Assembly (NCBI GenBank): GCA_963839095.1
Contig: CAWIUF010000029.1
Location: 1 to 64,000 of the forward strand
DNA: 64,000 bases
DNA from: Palsa-504 sp963839095
GTDB lineage: Bacteria > Actinomycetota > Actinomycetes > Streptosporangiales > Streptosporangiaceae
Direction: 5' to 3'
Position numbers and translations under genes: made by a program. Each line of letters starts with the position of its first letter. Within the stretch, counting starts at the first letter, position 1. Below the pieces are notes generated by a model. That model was not told where the DNA came from and did no database searches. It worked only from the letters and a program-made list of their open reading frames with translations. Of the stretch, positions 43,560 to 52,190 are shown one piece after another.

Positions 43560-45134
43560 GCTTGTGACGCCCCGCCTCGTGACCGCCCCCGTGGTGACGG
43601 CCCGCATCGTGATGGCAGCGAGCAGCGCCGCGCAGGCGACGAGCGCCGCCGACAGGTACAGCGCCGCGTGCAGCGCGCTGGTGAAGGCCGCGTAGCCCGC
43701 CTGGATGATCTGGTCGAGCGGGCTGCTTCCCGCGTGTGAGCCGTGGCCGAGGGAGATCGAGCCGGTCTCGATCACCTGGAGCACGTACGCCTGCAGCGCG
43801 GGCGAGGCGTGCAGGTGCGTCAGACGGCTGACCAGCCCGGACCGCAGCTCGGCGTTGACGACGGCGCCGAGGATGGCGATGCCCGTGACCGCGCCGAACT
43901 CCCGGCTGGTGTTCGTGGCCGACGCGGCCATCCCCGACCGCTCGGCGGGTACCGCGCCGAGCACCGACGAGGTAACCGGCACCACGCAGGTGCCGATGCC
44001 CAGGCCGGCCAGGCCGAGCGCCGCGGCCAGCGGCAGGTAGGCGGGACTGGGGTTTATCGCCAGGTTCGTCGCCAGCAGGCCGGCCGCGAACAGCACGCAC
44101 CCGGCTACCAGCAGCCAGCGGGCGCCGACCGCGGTTATCCAGCGGCCCGCCAGCAGCGACGCGATGATCATCATCACGGTCATCGGCAGGAACAGGCCCG
44201 CGATGCGGTAAGCGGAGTAGCCGGCGATCACGCCCAGGTACAGCGCGGTGAAGAAGAAGATCGCGAAGGTGGCGAAATACGTGCAGTACGCGACCACGTT
44301 GGGGGTCGTGAACCTCCAGACCCGCAGGTACTTCAGGTCGAGCAGCGGGAACGGCGCGCGGCGTTCCCACCGCACGAAGGCCGCGCCGGCCGCCACCGAC
44401 ACGGCGAACAGCGCCAGCACGCCGGGCGCGGCGTAGCCGGCCGTCTCCCCGTTGATGATGCCGAAGATCAGGGCGGCAAGCGCGCCGCCGCCGAGCACGG
44501 TACCCGGCAGATCGACCCGGCCCGCTCCCGGATCGGCGCTCTCCGGCAGGACCACGGCCGCCACGACCAGCGCGGCCAGGCCGAAGGTCACGTCGAACAG
44601 GAAGATCCCGCGCCAGCTCCACGCCCCGGTCAGCGCCCCGCCCAGGACCGGGCCGAGCGCGAGCGAGAACCCGGACACGGCGGCCCAGACCCCGAGCGCG
44701 CGGTTGCGGCTGCGCTCATCCGGATAGAGGTGGCGGATCATCGACAGCGTGCCGGGCTCGCTCGCCGCCGCCCCCACCCCCATGACCGAACGGGCCGCGA
44801 TCAGTACCCCGATACTGGGAGCGAGGGCGGCCAGCGTGGCGCCGGCGCAGTAGACCCCGGCTCCGGCCAGCATGATCTTCTTGCGGCCGAACTTGTCGCC
44901 GAGCATCCCGCAGGCCAGCATGAGGCTGGCGAACGTCAGGGCGTAGGCCCCGACCACCCACTGCAGCGCGGAGACCCCGCCGTGCAGGTCTGACTGAATA
45001 CTGGCCAGCGCGACGCTGACGACCGTGTTGTCGAGGAAGGTCAGGAACAGCAGCGTGCATAGGGAGGCCAGGGCCAGCGGCCGGCGCCGCGAGGTTCGCC
45101 TGCCCGTCGCGGCGGGCGCGAGCGCGTCGGCCAC
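43548..45134 (-). CDS. MFS drug transporter, DHA2 (EmrB/QacA) family, 14 TM
   Basis: This 528-residue integral membrane protein starts at an ATG at 45,134. It has the DHA2 features: LFLTFLDNTVVSVAL (motif D1), LACGMLGDKFGRKKIML (motif A), RSVMGVGAAASEPGTLSMI (motif B) and LGPVLGGALTGAWSWRGIF (motif C). Fourteen hydrophobic segments can be counted. Proton-driven efflux of hydrophobic drugs or lipids is likely. The lipoprotein gene begins 4 nt upstream of its start, suggesting that the two are translated together. Confidence 0.9.
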   Translation of the reverse strand: MADALAPAATGRRTSRRRPLALASLCTLLFLTFLDNTVVSVALASIQSDLHGGVSALQWVVGAYALTFASLMLACGMLGDKFGRKKIMLAGAGVYCAGATLAALAPSIGVLIAARSVMGVGAAASEPGTLSMIRHLYPDERSRNRALGVWAAVSGFSLALGPVLGGALTGAWSWRGIFLFDVTFGLAALVVAAVVLPESADPGAGRVDLPGTVLGGGALAALIFGIINGETAGYAAPGVLALFAVSVAAGAAFVRWERRAPFPLLDLKYLRVWRFTTPNVVAYCTYFATFAIFFFTALYLGVIAGYSAYRIAGLFLPMTVMMIIASLLAGRWITAVGARWLLVAGCVLFAAGLLATNLAINPSPAYLPLAAALGLAGLGIGTCVVPVTSSVLGAVPAERSGMAASATNTSREFGAVTGIAILGAVVNAELRSGLVSRLTHLHASPALQAYVLQVIETGSISLGHGSHAGSSPLDQIIQAGYAAFTSALHAALYLSAALVACAALLAAITMRAVTTGAVTRRGVTSKRG

Positions 45135-45138
45135 CGTG

Positions 45139-45675
45139 TCAGTTCCGGCAGGCAGCGGGCAGCTTGGGGCTGCCCTTGGGGTACTCCAGGTAGGCCAGCC
45201 CGCAGAAGCTCGCGATCGACACCTTCCAGACGCCGCCCAGGTAGACGGCGATGCCCACCTGGTTCTTCAGCAACGGCGTGCCCAGCAGCAGAAGGTCCCA
45301 GTGCACGGTGGCCTGCGCGGGCGACGAGATGATCACCGAGCTGACCGTCGCGGTCGACCCCACCGCGGCCTGCCCGAACGACGTCTTGGCGGTGGCCTCG
45401 ATAAACGCGGTCAGCTGCGAACCGTTTTGCACGAGGGCGAGCCGGCGCGGGATCGGCGCCTTGCCGTTGAAGACGGTCTTCCAGTTGGCCGTGATCGCGG
45501 CTACGGCCGCGGCGCCGCTGACTGGTTCGGCCGGGGCGGAACTCGGTGTCGATTTGGGGCTGGACGGCTTCGCCGCTGGGCTGCCGCCACCCCCGCAGGC
45601 GGCCAGGGTCAGGCATCCGGCCGCCGCCAGCACGGCCGATGCCTGACGCAACCCCGGCCAGTGCAGGCTACGCAT
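45139..45675 (-). CDS. Predicted secreted lipoprotein
   Basis: This 178-residue protein has an Ala/Leu signal peptide ending in the lipobox LAAC (residues 24-27). A Ser/Pro/Lys spacer (SSPKSTPSSAPAEP) then leads to a compact domain of about 125 residues. That domain begins AAVAAITANWKTVFNGKAPI and contains VHWDLLLLGTPLLKNQVG and VYLGGVWKVSIASFC. It resembles the small NTF2-like or low-molecular-weight lipoprotein domains common in actinomycetes, without certain assignment. It lies directly upstream of the MFS pump, so the two probably act together at the membrane. Confidence 0.75.
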   Translation of the reverse strand: MRSLHWPGLRQASAVLAAAGCLTLAACGGGGSPAAKPSSPKSTPSSAPAEPVSGAAAVAAITANWKTVFNGKAPIPRRLALVQNGSQLTAFIEATAKTSFGQAAVGSTATVSSVIISSPAQATVHWDLLLLGTPLLKNQVGIAVYLGGVWKVSIASFCGLAYLEYPKGSPKLPAACRN

Positions 45676-45731
45676 GGTCGCAGTGTGCCATACCAAAGGC
45701 CGCATTCGTACCACTCAGCGCTGGTGCCGTG

Positions 45732-47138
45732 CTAGGCCGCGCGGGCGAGTTCCGGGACGAAGAGCTTCCCGTTCACGCTGCCGAGCCCGGTGGCCAGGTT
45801 GTACCCCTTCTTGACCGAGTAGCCGTGCACCGTCACGCTGGAGAACGAGACCGTGTTGTTGCCGGACGCCACCGGGACGATGCCCGCCGCGTGCTTCGCG
45901 GCGAGGGCGTACAGCGCCGGGTTGATCAGCCCGAGCGAGCGGCCGGCCTGCTGGTCGGCGAGCGCGATGATGGCCGCGAACATCGGCGCCGACTCGCTGG
46001 TGCCGCAGGACGCGGTCCAGCCGCCCTGGCCGCCGGAATAGGTCTCGAAGACGTTCACCGCGACACTGCACGACGCGCTCATCGAGATGTCCGGGATGCC
46101 GCGCTGGCCGCCGGTGACGCCGCGGACGCCCTTCTGGTAACCGGGCCTGCCGTAGTACGCGGACTTCCCGCCCCCGGTGGCGAGCGGGTTCGGGCCCGCA
46201 TCGCCGAAGAAGAAGTTGTTCACCGCGGAGCTGTAGGTGTCGTTCCAGGCCGCGTCGTGACCGTTGCGGCCGCCGCTGGCATTCAGGTTGAGCTTGGTAC
46301 CGCCCACGGCCGTGACGAACGGGCTGGTGGCGGGCCAGCTGGCGACCGGGTGCCGGTAATAGCCGTTCTCACCGGGACCGCTCGCGCCGCTGTCGCCGGA
46401 GGAGGCGACGACGCTGATGTGGCTCTTCGCGGCCTGGCTGAAGACGGAGCTGTACGAGGTGACGAATGCCCGCCCCAGAGCCTGCTCCGGCAGCCCCCAG
46501 CTCAGGCTGATCACGTCGCCGAGCTTGTGCTGGACCGCGTACTTGACGCCAAGCGCGAGCTGCTGCAGGTTCTCCTTGGCCACCTCGACCAGGACGAGCT
46601 TCGCGTTCGGCGCGCCCGCGTGTGCGTACTCCACGTCGAGCGAGGTCTCGCCCGCCCAGCCGACCATGTCGCCGCTGCCGGGGTTGAAGGCCGGTATCTT
46701 CCCGAGCTTGACGATGCGCAGCGGCGGCGTGCCCAGGCCCAGGTACTGGTCGAACTGCAGCAGGTCGTTGGCGATCGTCGGTGATCCGAACGCGTCGACG
46801 ATCACGATGGTCCGGCCCTTGCCGTTGATGCCGCTCCGGTAGAGCGCGGGCAGGTTATACGCCGCCTCGACCTGGTCGGGAACGAAGCACTTGACTCCGA
46901 AGGAGGCCTCGCACTGGGCGTCGCTAAACGGGACCGGCGCCATGAACGCGCCGTGGACATGGTCCGCGGCCGGGTGCACGGTCAGCGTGCCCGGACCGCT
47001 CGCGGTGCTGCTCGTGGTGCTGCTCGCGGTGCTGCCGGGCGTGGCGGCGCCGGCCGCGACGGTGCCGCCGGCGATGGCGGCCAGTACGGCGGCAGCAGCG
47101 ACCGCCATCCGGGCGGAACGCGCTCTGGACATACGCAT
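45732..47138 (-). CDS. Sedolisin-type serine-carboxyl peptidase (S53)
   Basis: About 468 residues with a Sec signal peptide (MAVAAAAVLAAIAGGTVAAG). Catalytic residues of family S53 are visible: Glu and Asp in WAGETSLDVEYAHAG, the oxyanion Asp in VASSGDSGASG, and the Ser in CGTSESAPMFAAIIALAD. The C-terminal part includes GYNLATGLGSVNG, part of the calcium site region. Only about 60 residues separate the signal peptide from the catalytic domain (AYNLPALY), so the usual large Pro-kumamolisin domain is absent. It is probably secreted and active at acidic pH, as the family is. ATG at 47,138 behind AAAGGG; a second ATG 6 nt later is possible. Confidence 0.9.
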   Translation of the reverse strand: MRMSRARSARMAVAAAAVLAAIAGGTVAAGAATPGSTASSTTSSTASGPGTLTVHPAADHVHGAFMAPVPFSDAQCEASFGVKCFVPDQVEAAYNLPALYRSGINGKGRTIVIVDAFGSPTIANDLLQFDQYLGLGTPPLRIVKLGKIPAFNPGSGDMVGWAGETSLDVEYAHAGAPNAKLVLVEVAKENLQQLALGVKYAVQHKLGDVISLSWGLPEQALGRAFVTSYSSVFSQAAKSHISVVASSGDSGASGPGENGYYRHPVASWPATSPFVTAVGGTKLNLNASGGRNGHDAAWNDTYSSAVNNFFFGDAGPNPLATGGGKSAYYGRPGYQKGVRGVTGGQRGIPDISMSASCSVAVNVFETYSGGQGGWTASCGTSESAPMFAAIIALADQQAGRSLGLINPALYALAAKHAAGIVPVASGNNTVSFSSVTVHGYSVKKGYNLATGLGSVNGKLFVPELARAA

Positions 47139-47270
47139 CGGGCACCCTTTACGGCAGGTCGGACAAGCTGGGGCACGCCGACGATAACAGGATGAGCCGA
47201 CGTGAATAGCTGGAATCCGGAAAGGCCGGGCGCACCGCCACGCGCGCTGGGGGATGCGAGCCGAACGGGT

Positions 47271-47311
47271 GCCGCCCCCGCAGTCCACCGGGAGTGGCGT
47301 GCGGGGGCGGC
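47271..47311 (-). terminator. Terminator hairpin after the aldehyde dehydrogenase
   Basis: GCCGCCCCCGCA (47,271-47,282) pairs perfectly with 47,300-47,311 across a 17-nt loop. It starts 16 nt after the stop of the minus-strand dehydrogenase gene. There is no U-run, which is common for actinobacterial terminators. Confidence 0.65.
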
Positions 47312-47326
47312 GTTACTCGTTATGCG

Positions 47327-48706
47327 CTACTTCTCGACGTAGAACAGGCGCTTGTTGACGAATTCGTCGATGCCGAGGGGACCGAGCTCGCGGCCGAAAC
47401 CGGAGCGCTTGGTGCCGCCGAACGGCAGGTCCGCGCCCTCCCCGGCCGGGGTGTTGACGTTGGCCATGCCGACCTCGAGCTGCTCGGCGACGTTGATCGC
47501 CCGCTCCTCGTCGGTCGCCCAGACCGCGCCGCCGAGGCCGAAGTCCACCACGTTGGCGAGCTTGACCGCCTCGTCGTCGGTGCTGACCTTGTAGACCACG
47601 GCGACCGGGCCGAACAGCTCCTCGCGGTAGGCCCGCATCTCCGGGGTTACGCCGGTGAGCACGGCCGGGGCGAAGTACGCGCCCTTGCCGTCGTCGAGCG
47701 TGCCGCCGACATGCAAGGTGGCGCCCTTCGAGACCGCGTCCTGCACCTGGGTGAGCAGGTTCTCCGCCGCCTTGCGGGAGACCATCGGGCTGTAGGCCTC
47801 ATCGGAGTCGTCGCCCGCCGGGCGCGGCGTCATCGCGGCGGCCCGCTTGACCAGGGCGGCCACGAAGTCGTCGTAGACATCGTCCATGACGATCATCCGC
47901 TTGTTGGAGTTGCAGGCCTGGCCCACGTTCTCCATCCGGGTGGCCCAGGCGGTCTCGGCCGCGGTCTCGACGTCATCGGTGTCGAGGATGATGTACGGGT
48001 CGGAGCCGCCCAGCTCCAGGACGACCTTCTTCAGGTTGCGGCCGGCCGTCTCGGCGACGGCGGTGCCGGCCCGCTCGGAGCCGGTCAGCGACACACCGCG
48101 CAGCCGCGGGTCGGCGATCATCTCGGCGACCTGCTCGTGGGTCGCGAAAAGGTTGACGTACACGCCGTCCGGCACGCCCGCGTCCTTCATGATCTGCGCG
48201 ATCGCCAGGGCCGAGGTCGGGCAGTTCTCCGCGTGCTTGAGGATGACCGTGTTGCCGACGATCAGGTTGGGCGCGGCGAACCTGGCCACCTGGTAGTACG
48301 GGTAGTTCCACGGCATCACGCCCAGGACCGGGCCGACCGGCCGGTACTCGACCCGCGCGGTGTCGCGGCCGGGCAGCGGCTTGTCGGCGATGAGCCCGGG
48401 ACCGTTGTCGGCGTAGTAGTTGAAGATGTCGGTGCAGAACTCGGCCTCGCCGACGGCCTGCGCGGGCCGCTTGCCCATCTCCTTGGTGATCAGGGCGGCC
48501 AGGTCGGCGGCGCGCTCGGTGAACAGCTCGGCGATCCGCTTCACGACCGCGCCGCGCTCGGCGACCGGGCGCTGCCGCCAGGCTGTGAACGCCTCGGTGG
48601 CGGCGGCGAGCGCCTCCGTCACCTCTGTATCCGTGGCGTAGGGAAAACTCTCTGTCACCTCGCCGGTCGCCGGGTCGGTTACCTGATAAGGCGGGGTCTG
48701 CGTCAT
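47327..48706 (-). CDS. gabD: NAD(P)-dependent succinate-semialdehyde dehydrogenase-type ALDH
   Basis: This 459-residue aldehyde dehydrogenase has the PWNYPYYQV cofactor/substrate stretch, SLTGSERAG, the general base Glu in VVLELGGSDP, and the nucleophile Cys in NVGQACNSNKR. A C-terminal PFGGTKRSGFGRELG completes the fold. The short N-terminus and overall pattern fit the GabD/YneI group that oxidises succinic semialdehyde to succinate. The exact substrate is a family-level guess. ATG at 48,706. Stand-alone gene with a terminator hairpin downstream. Confidence 0.88.
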   Translation of the reverse strand: MTQTPPYQVTDPATGEVTESFPYATDTEVTEALAAATEAFTAWRQRPVAERGAVVKRIAELFTERAADLAALITKEMGKRPAQAVGEAEFCTDIFNYYADNGPGLIADKPLPGRDTARVEYRPVGPVLGVMPWNYPYYQVARFAAPNLIVGNTVILKHAENCPTSALAIAQIMKDAGVPDGVYVNLFATHEQVAEMIADPRLRGVSLTGSERAGTAVAETAGRNLKKVVLELGGSDPYIILDTDDVETAAETAWATRMENVGQACNSNKRMIVMDDVYDDFVAALVKRAAAMTPRPAGDDSDEAYSPMVSRKAAENLLTQVQDAVSKGATLHVGGTLDDGKGAYFAPAVLTGVTPEMRAYREELFGPVAVVYKVSTDDEAVKLANVVDFGLGGAVWATDEERAINVAEQLEVGMANVNTPAGEGADLPFGGTKRSGFGRELGPLGIDEFVNKRLFYVEK

Positions 48707-48926
48707 TGCCTGCTCCCGGTGTCACTACGGTAAAGGGTCCAGTAAGACAACGCTACGGGAGCAAGGTTCCAAGCCCAAGACCCCGCCCCCTTCCAGGCCC
48801 GGACCGGCACCAAGTGGTGAGTCAGCACGCCGCTCTAGCCGGGCGGCCTACGTTAGTTTCCGCTGACCTGGGTACCAGGCTGGTTATGGAGATGATGCAG
48901 GTGACCGGGCGCGACATCGGGACACT

Positions 48927-49952
48927 GTGGTGAACGCGCTCGCACCCGCGCGGCGGGTCATGGGCGCGGTGGACAACTGGCAGCGGCGGACCCCCTGGGC
49001 CGGCGCGGCCTACGGGGTGGTGAAGAAGTTCGGCGACGACAACGCCAACCTGTTCGTCGTCGCGATGGCCTGGTACGGGTTCACCTCCATCTTCCCGCTG
49101 CTGCTCGTCGTGGTGACCTTGTTCGGGTTCATCGGCCAGGCGTCGCTCGGCGACGGCCTGCTGCGCACCCTGCACGAGTTCCCCGTGATCGGCCAGAGCT
49201 TCAACCCGGCCAGCCGCACCGTGCTGCACGGCAGCACGATCGGCCTGATCGTCGGCCTGATCGGGCTGCTCTACGGGGCGCAGGGCGTGACGCAGACCGT
49301 GCAGCAGGCGATGGCCACGGTCTGGAACATCCCGCAGACCGAGCGGACCGGCTTCCTGCCCCGGCTGGGCCGCAGCCTGGCCGGGCTGGTGACCATCGGC
49401 GCCGCGTTCGTCATCAACGCGTTCGTCACCGGTTACATCACCGGCGGCACCCACAATTACGCGATCCGGATCCCGGTGCTGATCGTGCTGCTGGCCGTCA
49501 ACACCGGCCTGTACTTCGCCACCTTCACCGCGCTGACCGCCAAGACGATCGGCCCGCGCGGCCTGCTGCCCGGCGCGGCGGCCGGCGCGGTCGGGTTCAC
49601 CGCGCTCATCACCGTGGGCACCGGCCTGGTAACCCGCCAGCTCCCGAACACCTCGGCGACCTACGGGGCGTTCGGGACAGTCATCGGCATCGTGGCCTTC
49701 CTGCTCCTGCTGGCCAAGATCAGCATGTACGCCGCGGAACTCAACCCGGTACTGGCCCGCAAGCTATACCCGCGGGCGCTGCCCCTCGTCGACGACCTCA
49801 CCGACGCCGACCGGCGCGTGCTGGGCGACCTGGTCCACGCCGAGCGCCGCCGCGACGACCAGGCCATCGGAGTCGGCTTCGGGGACCACGCCGCCGCCCA
49901 GGCCGCCGAAGACGCTGCCCAGCACGCCGACACCCCCGCCGTGACGGACTGA
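48927..49952 (+). CDS. YihY/virulence factor BrkB family membrane protein
   Basis: This 341-residue protein is predicted to have six transmembrane helices, near residues 45-68, 103-122, 147-170, 180-202, 215-238 and 249-270. The family motif region GFTSIFPLLLVVVTLFGF is at the first helix and the KISMYAAELNPVL end is typical. Two adjacent GTG codons (48,927 and 48,930) are candidate starts. The family is widespread, formerly called ribonuclease BN by mistake, and its function is uncertain. The last 50 residues are a charged cytoplasmic tail. Confidence 0.9.
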   Translation: MVNALAPARRVMGAVDNWQRRTPWAGAAYGVVKKFGDDNANLFVVAMAWYGFTSIFPLLLVVVTLFGFIGQASLGDGLLRTLHEFPVIGQSFNPASRTVLHGSTIGLIVGLIGLLYGAQGVTQTVQQAMATVWNIPQTERTGFLPRLGRSLAGLVTIGAAFVINAFVTGYITGGTHNYAIRIPVLIVLLAVNTGLYFATFTALTAKTIGPRGLLPGAAAGAVGFTALITVGTGLVTRQLPNTSATYGAFGTVIGIVAFLLLLAKISMYAAELNPVLARKLYPRALPLVDDLTDADRRVLGDLVHAERRRDDQAIGVGFGDHAAAQAAEDAAQHADTPAVTD

Positions 49953-50004
49953 GCGCGACTCGCCGGCGCCCGGTCCTGGCGACGGGAAGGCGGCAGGAGT
50001 CGGG

Positions 50005-50499
50005 TCAATACGGGCGATGTGGCTTGAAGGTCACATGCGTGACGAGGACGTCAGATCCAGCGACGGGATAGGCGGGGGAAGCGCCCGCGACAACTCCGGG
50101 AAGCGGGCCATGAGGGCGACCGCCCACCCGTATCCGAAGCTCCCAGGGACCCACTACGGGGCTGGTGACGTGGATCCTGGTCTGGTAAGGATCGTCTACG
50201 TCGCCGGCCTTTACCTGGATCGCCCACGACGCCTGGTGGGCGTCACCCGACACCAGGTATGCGTCGTCGAGGAGGAGCCATCGCGCGAACTGCTCAGCGG
50301 TGACCGCCGCCGTCACCGCGACGTCGAGACGGTCGTCTCGTAGCTCCACCTTCGCGATGCCGACGATGAGGCGAGCGCGCGCGGCGAGTCGCACCAGATC
50401 GCCGCCGTCGACCTGCCCGTCCAGCAATGACGCAGAGAACTGCTCGAATACCGGAGTCACCGGGACAGTCTCCCGGCGCGGTTCGGACGGAACAGCCAA
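50005..50499 (-). CDS. Hypothetical protein
   Basis: This soluble protein of 164 residues is from a family that I do not recognise. The first 90 residues look alpha/beta (LVRLAARARLIVGIAKVELRD then AAVTAEQFARWLLLDDAYL). The rest is rich in beta strands (ASWAIQVKAGDVDDPYQ, VGPWELRIRVGG) and could be a sandwich domain. ATG at 50,499; an upstream GTG or in-frame extension is not supported. No signal peptide. It shows normal codon use but has no obvious operon partner. Confidence 0.6.
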   Translation of the reverse strand: MAVPSEPRRETVPVTPVFEQFSASLLDGQVDGGDLVRLAARARLIVGIAKVELRDDRLDVAVTAAVTAEQFARWLLLDDAYLVSGDAHQASWAIQVKAGDVDDPYQTRIHVTSPVVGPWELRIRVGGRPHGPLPGVVAGASPAYPVAGSDVLVTHVTFKPHRPY

Positions 50500-50653
50500 C
50501 GGCCAGTGCCTATCTCGCCCACATAGACAGATAGACGAAGATCACTCCGACGGATCCGTTCTACCAGGCCGTAGTCAGGCAAAGGCCGGAGAAAAAGGCG
50601 CGCTGACCCGATCTGTGTGACGGTGCCCGCTGGGGATCGGAGCAGGGGGCGAC

Positions 50654-50686
50654 GGTGCGGGCCATGAGCTCGTCGTGGCCCGCACC
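50654..50686 (-). terminator. Terminator hairpin after csp copy 3
   Basis: GGTGCGGGCCA (50,654-50,664) and its complement at 50,676-50,686 make an 11-bp perfect stem with an 11-nt loop, starting 6 nt after the stop codon. The same hairpin repeats at 51,393-51,425 behind copy 4. Confidence 0.75.
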
Positions 50687-50692
50687 TCCCGT

Positions 50693-50896
50693 TCAGATCG
50701 GGCGGACGTTCTCCGCCTGCGGCCCCTTCTGCCCCTGGGTCGTGTCGAACTCGACCTTCTGGTTCTCGTCCAGCGACCGGTAACCCGATGACGCGATCGC
50801 GGAGAAGTGGACGAACACGTCCGCCGTCCCGTCATCGGGGGCGATGAAACCATAGCCCTTATCAGCGTTGAACCACTTCACCGTGCCTGTTGCCAT
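50693..50896 (-). CDS. Cold-shock domain protein, copy 3
   Basis: This 67-residue CSD protein starts at an ATG at 50,896 behind AAGGA. It has RNP1 KWFNADKGYGFI and RNP2 VFVHFSAI. It differs from copies 1 and 2 in the loop and C-terminal region (SSGYRSLDENQKVEFDTTQGQ), forming a distinct pair with the identical copy 4. The upstream 76 nt, shared with copy 4, do not resemble the long leaders of copies 1 and 2, so the pairs are regulated differently. Confidence 0.95.
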   Translation of the reverse strand: MATGTVKWFNADKGYGFIAPDDGTADVFVHFSAIASSGYRSLDENQKVEFDTTQGQKGPQAENVRPI

Positions 50897-51184
50897 GTGC
50901 CCGAAATCCTTATCCGTGATACGACAGCGCAACTGCGCCGACCGTGAGCATATCCGGTCCCTGCCCATGAGCGCTGGCTATCATGAACGCCGATGCGGGC
51001 AGTGCGGCGCAGGCTTATCAGGGCGTCAGGCCCGGATGGCTCGTCGCGCCCGGGAATTCCGCAGGTTGGCGACGTTGCCGCAGGTGCGAACTGCCTAGGT
51101 CTGGCCGTCACAGCCGAGCCGGCCCCAGGCCTAGTACGGCGTCCCGGCCCGCCTTCCGGTGCCGCAGAAAAACGGGCCGGCCGT

Positions 51185-51364
51185 CGGCGTGACCGTGATG
51201 TCCCAGCCGAGCTCGCGATCGAGGCCGTCGAATTCGGCCAGCCGCCGTACATGCTGCTGCTCGGCAACGACGCCTCCGACGGGTTCCGCGCCGCTCTCAG
51301 CGCGCTCCGCACCGAGGTCGACGCGTGGGAGACGCTCAGCCGCAGCACCGACCTCGACGCTTAA
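51185..51364 (+). pseudogene. 3' fragment of a short-chain dehydrogenase gene
   Basis: The frame encodes LAIEAVEFGQPPYMLLLGND and then AALSALRTEVDAWETLSRST before a TAA stop. This is the typical C-terminus of SDR oxidoreductases (LLLG-D-A, then AWE-SRSTD). The nucleotide-binding TGxxxGxG and active-site YxxxK parts are missing. The fragment lies between the two csp units, so it is a relic caught by rearrangement, not a gene. Confidence 0.65.
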
Positions 51365-51383
51365 CGAGGCGCTGGTCGTGCCG

Positions 51384-51711
51384 GGGGGCGACGGTGCGGG
51401 CCATGAGCTCGTCGTGGCCCGCACCTCCCGTTCAGATCGGGCGGACGTTCTCCGCCTGCGGCCCCTTCTGCCCCTGGGTCGTGTCGAACTCGACCTTCTG
51501 GTTCTCGTCCAGCGACCGGTAACCCGATGACGCGATCGCGGAGAAGTGGACGAACACGTCCGCCGTCCCGTCATCGGGGGCGATGAAACCATAGCCCTTA
51601 TCAGCGTTGAACCACTTCACCGTGCCTGTTGCCATGTGCCCGAAATCCTTATCCGTGATACGACAGCGCAACTGCGCCGACCGCGAGCATATCCGGTCCC
51701 TGCCCATGAGC
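51384..51711. repeat. 328-bp direct repeat, unit B (contains csp copy 4)
   Basis: Matches unit A at 50,645-50,972 in 327 of 328 positions, same orientation. It carries csp copy 4 and the terminator hairpin at 51,393-51,425. The near-identity indicates very recent duplication or gene conversion. Confidence 0.9.
51432..51635 (-). CDS. Cold-shock domain protein, copy 4 (identical to copy 3)
   Basis: This protein of 67 residues is identical in sequence to copy 3. ATG at 51,635 with the same AAGGA ribosome site. The single base difference between the units lies upstream of the gene, outside the coding sequence. As a second copy it simply doubles the gene dose, unless the flanking context changes its transcription. 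Like copy 3 it lacks the long conserved leader of copies 1 and 2. Confidence 0.95.
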   Translation of the reverse strand: MATGTVKWFNADKGYGFIAPDDGTADVFVHFSAIASSGYRSLDENQKVEFDTTQGQKGPQAENVRPI

Positions 51712-51905
51712 CGGGCCCTGCCGGTCGTGGCCGGCGGGTCGGCCCGCTGGTCAGCGAACGTTTCGCGGTGCGGCGAAGGGCGGTGCCGCATGCGAACCTG
51801 CCGGAATCGGGCCAGCCCGGATCTTCCTCGTCAGGTCCGCCGGCGCCATCCGCGGTCGTATTGCAGCAGCAGGTGCCGCGAGTATCGGCCAGGCGACCCT
51901 GCTCG

Positions 51906-52190
51906 ATGCAAGGTTTCATCGAGGCGTTCGTCAAGCCGTACCTGGTCCACCATGGCGGCATCCCGGCCAGTGATCCGACCGGGCTCACGGTCTTCGAGGG
52001 GGTGGCGCTGATCGGCGTCGTGGTCGGCCTGATCTGCCTGGGAATCGGAATTCTGCGTGCGCGCACGCTGCCATGGTGGGTTGCGGTGCTCTTCTTCTGC
52101 GGACTTCTCGGCGCGGCCGGACTGCAGGGCGCGATCGCCTTGCTACCTGACGCTCCGCCGCCGTATTACAGCTGGCGCGGCTGCGGTCAG
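51906..52190 (+). CDS. Small membrane protein, possibly a fragment
   Basis: An ATG opens about 95 residues with two hydrophobic helices (GVALIGVVVGLICLGIGILRA and VAVLFFCGLLGAAGLQGAIALL) joined by the RTLPWW turn. This looks like the last half of a four-helix actinobacterial membrane protein whose 5' part is missing. The frame continues past the convergent methyltransferase's stop without a stop codon until 52,499, which suggests loss of the original 3' end. The ribosome site is poor. It may be a pseudogene fragment. Confidence 0.35.

Larger units (their letters stand above)
50645..50972. repeat. 328-bp direct repeat, unit A (contains csp copy 3)
   Basis: This unit and 51,384-51,711 are identical in 327 of 328 positions; the only difference is T50945 versus C51684. 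Each includes the whole csp gene, its upstream region and its terminator hairpin. The spacing between units is 739 bp. No transposase or terminal inverted repeats accompany the units. Confidence 0.9.

Noticed and set aside
50645..51711. The duplicated units as an insertion sequence
   Set aside because: No transposase, terminal repeats or target duplication; each unit is just a csp gene with its flanks.
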